From assembly GCA_965365345.1 (NCBI GenBank), contig CBDUBH010000051.1, forward strand, positions 1 through 25,096: 25,096 nt of DNA. The letters run 5' to 3'. A program made the position numbers and the translations under genes. A model generated the notes under the pieces. The model was not told where the DNA came from and searched no databases. It worked only from the letters and a program-made list of their open reading frames with translations. How positions within the stretch are numbered: position 1 is the first letter of the stretch; every line of letters starts with the position of its first letter. Of the stretch, positions 23,543 through 25,096 are shown piece by piece. This DNA is from CBDUBH01 sp965365345 (GTDB lineage: Bacteria; Bacteroidota; Ignavibacteria; Ignavibacteriales; SURF-24).

Positions 23543-23953
23543 TTGTCAAAAAATTATAAATTGATTATAAACAGTCAATTGGAAAAACTGGAAACGGTTG
23601 AAGAGTTTTTAATAAAGGCATTTACTGAAAACGGAATTTCCGAAGAAGTTTTCAGTGAAATTTTTTTAGCGCTTAATGAAGCCGTTTCTAATGCTATTGT
23701 TCACGGAAATAAATCTGACATCAACAAAAAAGTTGAAATTGATCTTGCTCTTAAAGATGGTTTGGCAACAATAAAAGTAAAAGATGAAGGAAAAGGATTT
23801 GATCCTGAAAAAATTCCTGATCCAACAAAACCGGAAAATATTTTAAAAGAAAGCGGTCGAGGAATTTTCATAATGAAAAATACGGTAAAAAAAGTTAAAT
23901 ACGATTTCAGTGAAAAAGGTACAACCGTAATTTTGCAATTTAACATTCAGTAA
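23543..23953 (+). CDS. RsbW-like GHKL ATPase (anti-sigma-factor-type Ser/Thr kinase)
   Basis: With the TTG start the protein has 136 residues, near the size of anti-sigma kinases such as RsbW and SpoIIAB. It has the N-box ALNEAVSNAIVHGNK, G1 VKDEGKGFDP and a lid ESGRGIFIMKN; the C-terminus GTTVILQF closes the fold. In the family such kinases bind a sigma factor or phosphorylate a STAS anti-antagonist. No sigma factor and no single-domain RsbV-type STAS gene is in the window, so the partner must be elsewhere. It lies 45 bp after the barrel gene and 77 bp before mdh. A start at ATG 23537 adds two residues, and one at TTG 23513 adds ten. Its sequence is clearly apart from the RsbT-type domains near 14 kb: it has the ALNEAVSNAIVHG form rather than SELARN. 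Confidence 0.9.
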   Translation: MSKNYKLIINSQLEKLETVEEFLIKAFTENGISEEVFSEIFLALNEAVSNAIVHGNKSDINKKVEIDLALKDGLATIKVKDEGKGFDPEKIPDPTKPENILKESGRGIFIMKNTVKKVKYDFSEKGTTVILQFNIQ

Positions 23954-24030
23954 CTGTGAAATAAATCTTTATTTTAAATAAAAATCTTATAGATTAAGTT
24001 AGATAAATTTCGAATTAATAGGAGCGTAAA

Positions 24031-24996
24031 ATGCCAAGGAAAAAAATTGCATTGATAGGCGGCGGACAGATTGGAGGCGTTCTTACTCAACTGATTGCCC
24101 AAAAACAATTGGGTGATGTCGTACTTTTTGACATTGTTGAAGACCTTCCTCAAGGAAAAACTTTGGATATAGCAGAGGCATCAAGAGTTGATGGATTTGA
24201 TGTATCGCTTAAAGGTACAAACAGCTATGAAGATATTAAAGATTCTGATTTAGTAATTGTTACGGCAGGCTTACCAAGAAAACCGGGAATGAGCCGCGAT
24301 GATCTTTTAACCACAAATGCAAAGATTATTAAAACTGTTGCTGAAAATGTTAAAAAATATGCGCCGAATTCAATCGTTATCATAATTTCAAATCCTTTGG
24401 ATGCAATGGTAACTTTATTTCAAAAAGTAAGCGGATTTGAACATTCAAGAGTTATTGGTCAAGCAGGAATTTTGGATTCATCAAGATTTGCAACTTTTAT
24501 TGCTTGGGAATTGGGAGTTTCTGTAAAAGATGTTAATGCGATGGTATTAGGCGGACACGGAGATACAATGGTTCCGCTTACAAGATATGCAAACGTAAAC
24601 GGAATTCCGGTTGTTGAAATGCTTGAAAGAAAGTACAACGATGCTGCCAAAGCGAAAGAAATATTGAACGCAATGGTTGAAAGAACAAAAATGGCGGGCG
24701 GTGAAGTTGTAAAACTTCTTAAAACCGGTTCAGCTTTTTACTCCCCTGCTTCTTCTGCAATCACTATGGCTGAATCAATTATTTACGATGAAAAAAGAGT
24801 GCTTCCAGTTTGCGCATATTTATCAGGCGAATTTAATGTTGATGGTTATTACGTGGGTGTTCCTGCGGTTTTAGGTGAAAAAGGAATTGAAAAAATAATT
24901 GAACTTTCACTTAATGAAGAGGAACAATCAGCACTTGATAATTCAGTAAATGCAGTAAAAAGTTTAGTTGAAGATATGGAAAGATTAGGATTATAA
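24031..24996 (+). CDS. mdh: Malate dehydrogenase (NAD-dependent)
   Basis: This 321-residue enzyme interconverts malate and oxaloacetate with NAD in the TCA cycle. The Rossmann motif is GGGQIG (10-15) and Asp34 at the end of the second strand points to NAD rather than NADP. Substrate-binding Arg83 and Arg89 are in GLPRKPGMSRDDLL, which marks malate rather than lactate dehydrogenase. Asn121, Arg152 and catalytic His176 (GGHGDTMVPL) are present. The length is typical of the LDH-like MDH class found in Bacteroidota/Chlorobi-type and other bacteria. AGGAG lies six bases before the ATG, one of the clearest ribosome sites in the window. A 77-bp gap from the RsbW-like gene allows its own promoter. 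Nothing is unusual about it, and it marks the return to housekeeping genes. Confidence 0.97.
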   Translation: MPRKKIALIGGGQIGGVLTQLIAQKQLGDVVLFDIVEDLPQGKTLDIAEASRVDGFDVSLKGTNSYEDIKDSDLVIVTAGLPRKPGMSRDDLLTTNAKIIKTVAENVKKYAPNSIVIIISNPLDAMVTLFQKVSGFEHSRVIGQAGILDSSRFATFIAWELGVSVKDVNAMVLGGHGDTMVPLTRYANVNGIPVVEMLERKYNDAAKAKEILNAMVERTKMAGGEVVKLLKTGSAFYSPASSAITMAESIIYDEKRVLPVCAYLSGEFNVDGYYVGVPAVLGEKGIEKIIELSLNEEEQSALDNSVNAVKSLVEDMERLGL

Positions 24997-25012
24997 AATT
25001 TAATCAGAATTA

Positions 25013-25096
25013 TTACGGCTTAATTGAGAGATCAGTTACGCCGTTTTTATTTTTAAACGGCAAATATGTTTTTTCATTTAATGTAATTCTTTGTTC
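25013..25096 (-). CDS. Partial CDS, C-terminal 27 residues of an unknown protein
   Basis: On the minus strand a frame open from the window edge runs 27 codons to TAA at 25013-25015 and ends NGVTDLSIKP. It starts 16 bp past the mdh stop, in convergent orientation. The composition is protein-like, but the stretch is too short to identify; it could also be non-coding. Confidence 0.4.
   Translation of the reverse strand, partial: EQRITLNEKTYLPFKNKNGVTDLSIKP
25040..25061 (+). terminator. Possible hairpin downstream of mdh
   Basis: GCCGTTT (25040-25046) faces AAACGGC (25055-25061), a perfect 7-bp stem with an 8-base T-rich loop, 43 bp after the mdh stop. A T-run follows only after six further bases, so it is not a classical terminator. 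It overlaps the putative partial gene on the other strand. Confidence 0.35.

Noticed and set aside
1..25096. CRISPR array, transposon ends, att sites or tRNA genes
   Set aside because: No regularly spaced repeats, transposase or integrase genes, or tRNA-like cloverleaf sequences were seen on either strand.

Overview
The window is AT-rich, gene-dense DNA from a bacterium. I infer a member of the Bacteroidota/Chlorobiota/Ignavibacteriota group, most likely an Ignavibacteria-type organism. The reasons are the A/T-biased codons, the many large PAS/GAF sensor kinases, the FN3 lipoprotein next to an outer-membrane-barrel-like protein, and the many genes without a Shine-Dalgarno. This placement is inference from style; no marker gene proves it. 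I see no tRNA, rRNA, CRISPR array, IS element or phage gene.

Layout. 1-126: 5' part of an unrecognised gene leaving the left edge on the minus strand. 212-2005: CHASE-domain membrane histidine kinase (plus). 2015-15827 and on to 19081: a minus-strand block of signalling genes, read from right to left. It starts with a 1041-residue membrane PAS/GAF kinase (15956-19081). Then comes a stressosome operon, rsbR-rsbS-rsbT-(ATPase+PP2C phosphatase) (13145-15827), followed by an RsbT-domain/histidine kinase/receiver fusion (11283-13043) and a receiver-PAS-kinase (9792-11255). The block ends with a 1424-residue membrane PAS/GAF kinase (5421-9695), an Rcp1-like single-domain receiver (4863-5303), a receiver-PAS-PAS-kinase (2814-4787) and an FRG-domain protein (2015-2809). 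19203-23953 on the plus strand: a beta-CASP metallo-beta-lactamase-fold ribonuclease-type protein, an FN3 lipoprotein, an outer-membrane-barrel-like protein and a lone RsbW-like ATPase. 24031-24996: malate dehydrogenase. 25013-25096: C-terminal end of a convergent gene running off the right edge.

How it may work together. There are six histidine kinases and four receiver domains, but no DNA-binding, GGDEF or sigma-factor output in the window. Four of the kinases (212, 5421, 9792, 15956) share nearly the same phytochrome-type transmitter, and this type is known to pair with Rcp1-like receivers such as the one at 4863. The stressosome operon has the residues expected for function: the RsbS phospho-Ser, an RsbR phospho-Thr, the RsbT ATP site and the phosphatase metal-binding Asp residues. 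The phosphatase and the downstream hybrid kinase each begin with their own RsbT-fold ATPase. The simplest reading (inference) is a stressosome whose output is a histidine kinase/receiver phosphorelay rather than an RsbU-RsbV-RsbW-SigB cascade. Its final effector would lie outside the window.

The most interesting items are the RsbT-kinase-receiver fusion beside an intact RsbRST-phosphatase set, a four-cysteine cluster found only in the third GAF domain of the 1424-residue kinase, and an FRG-domain protein four bases downstream of a receiver-kinase.
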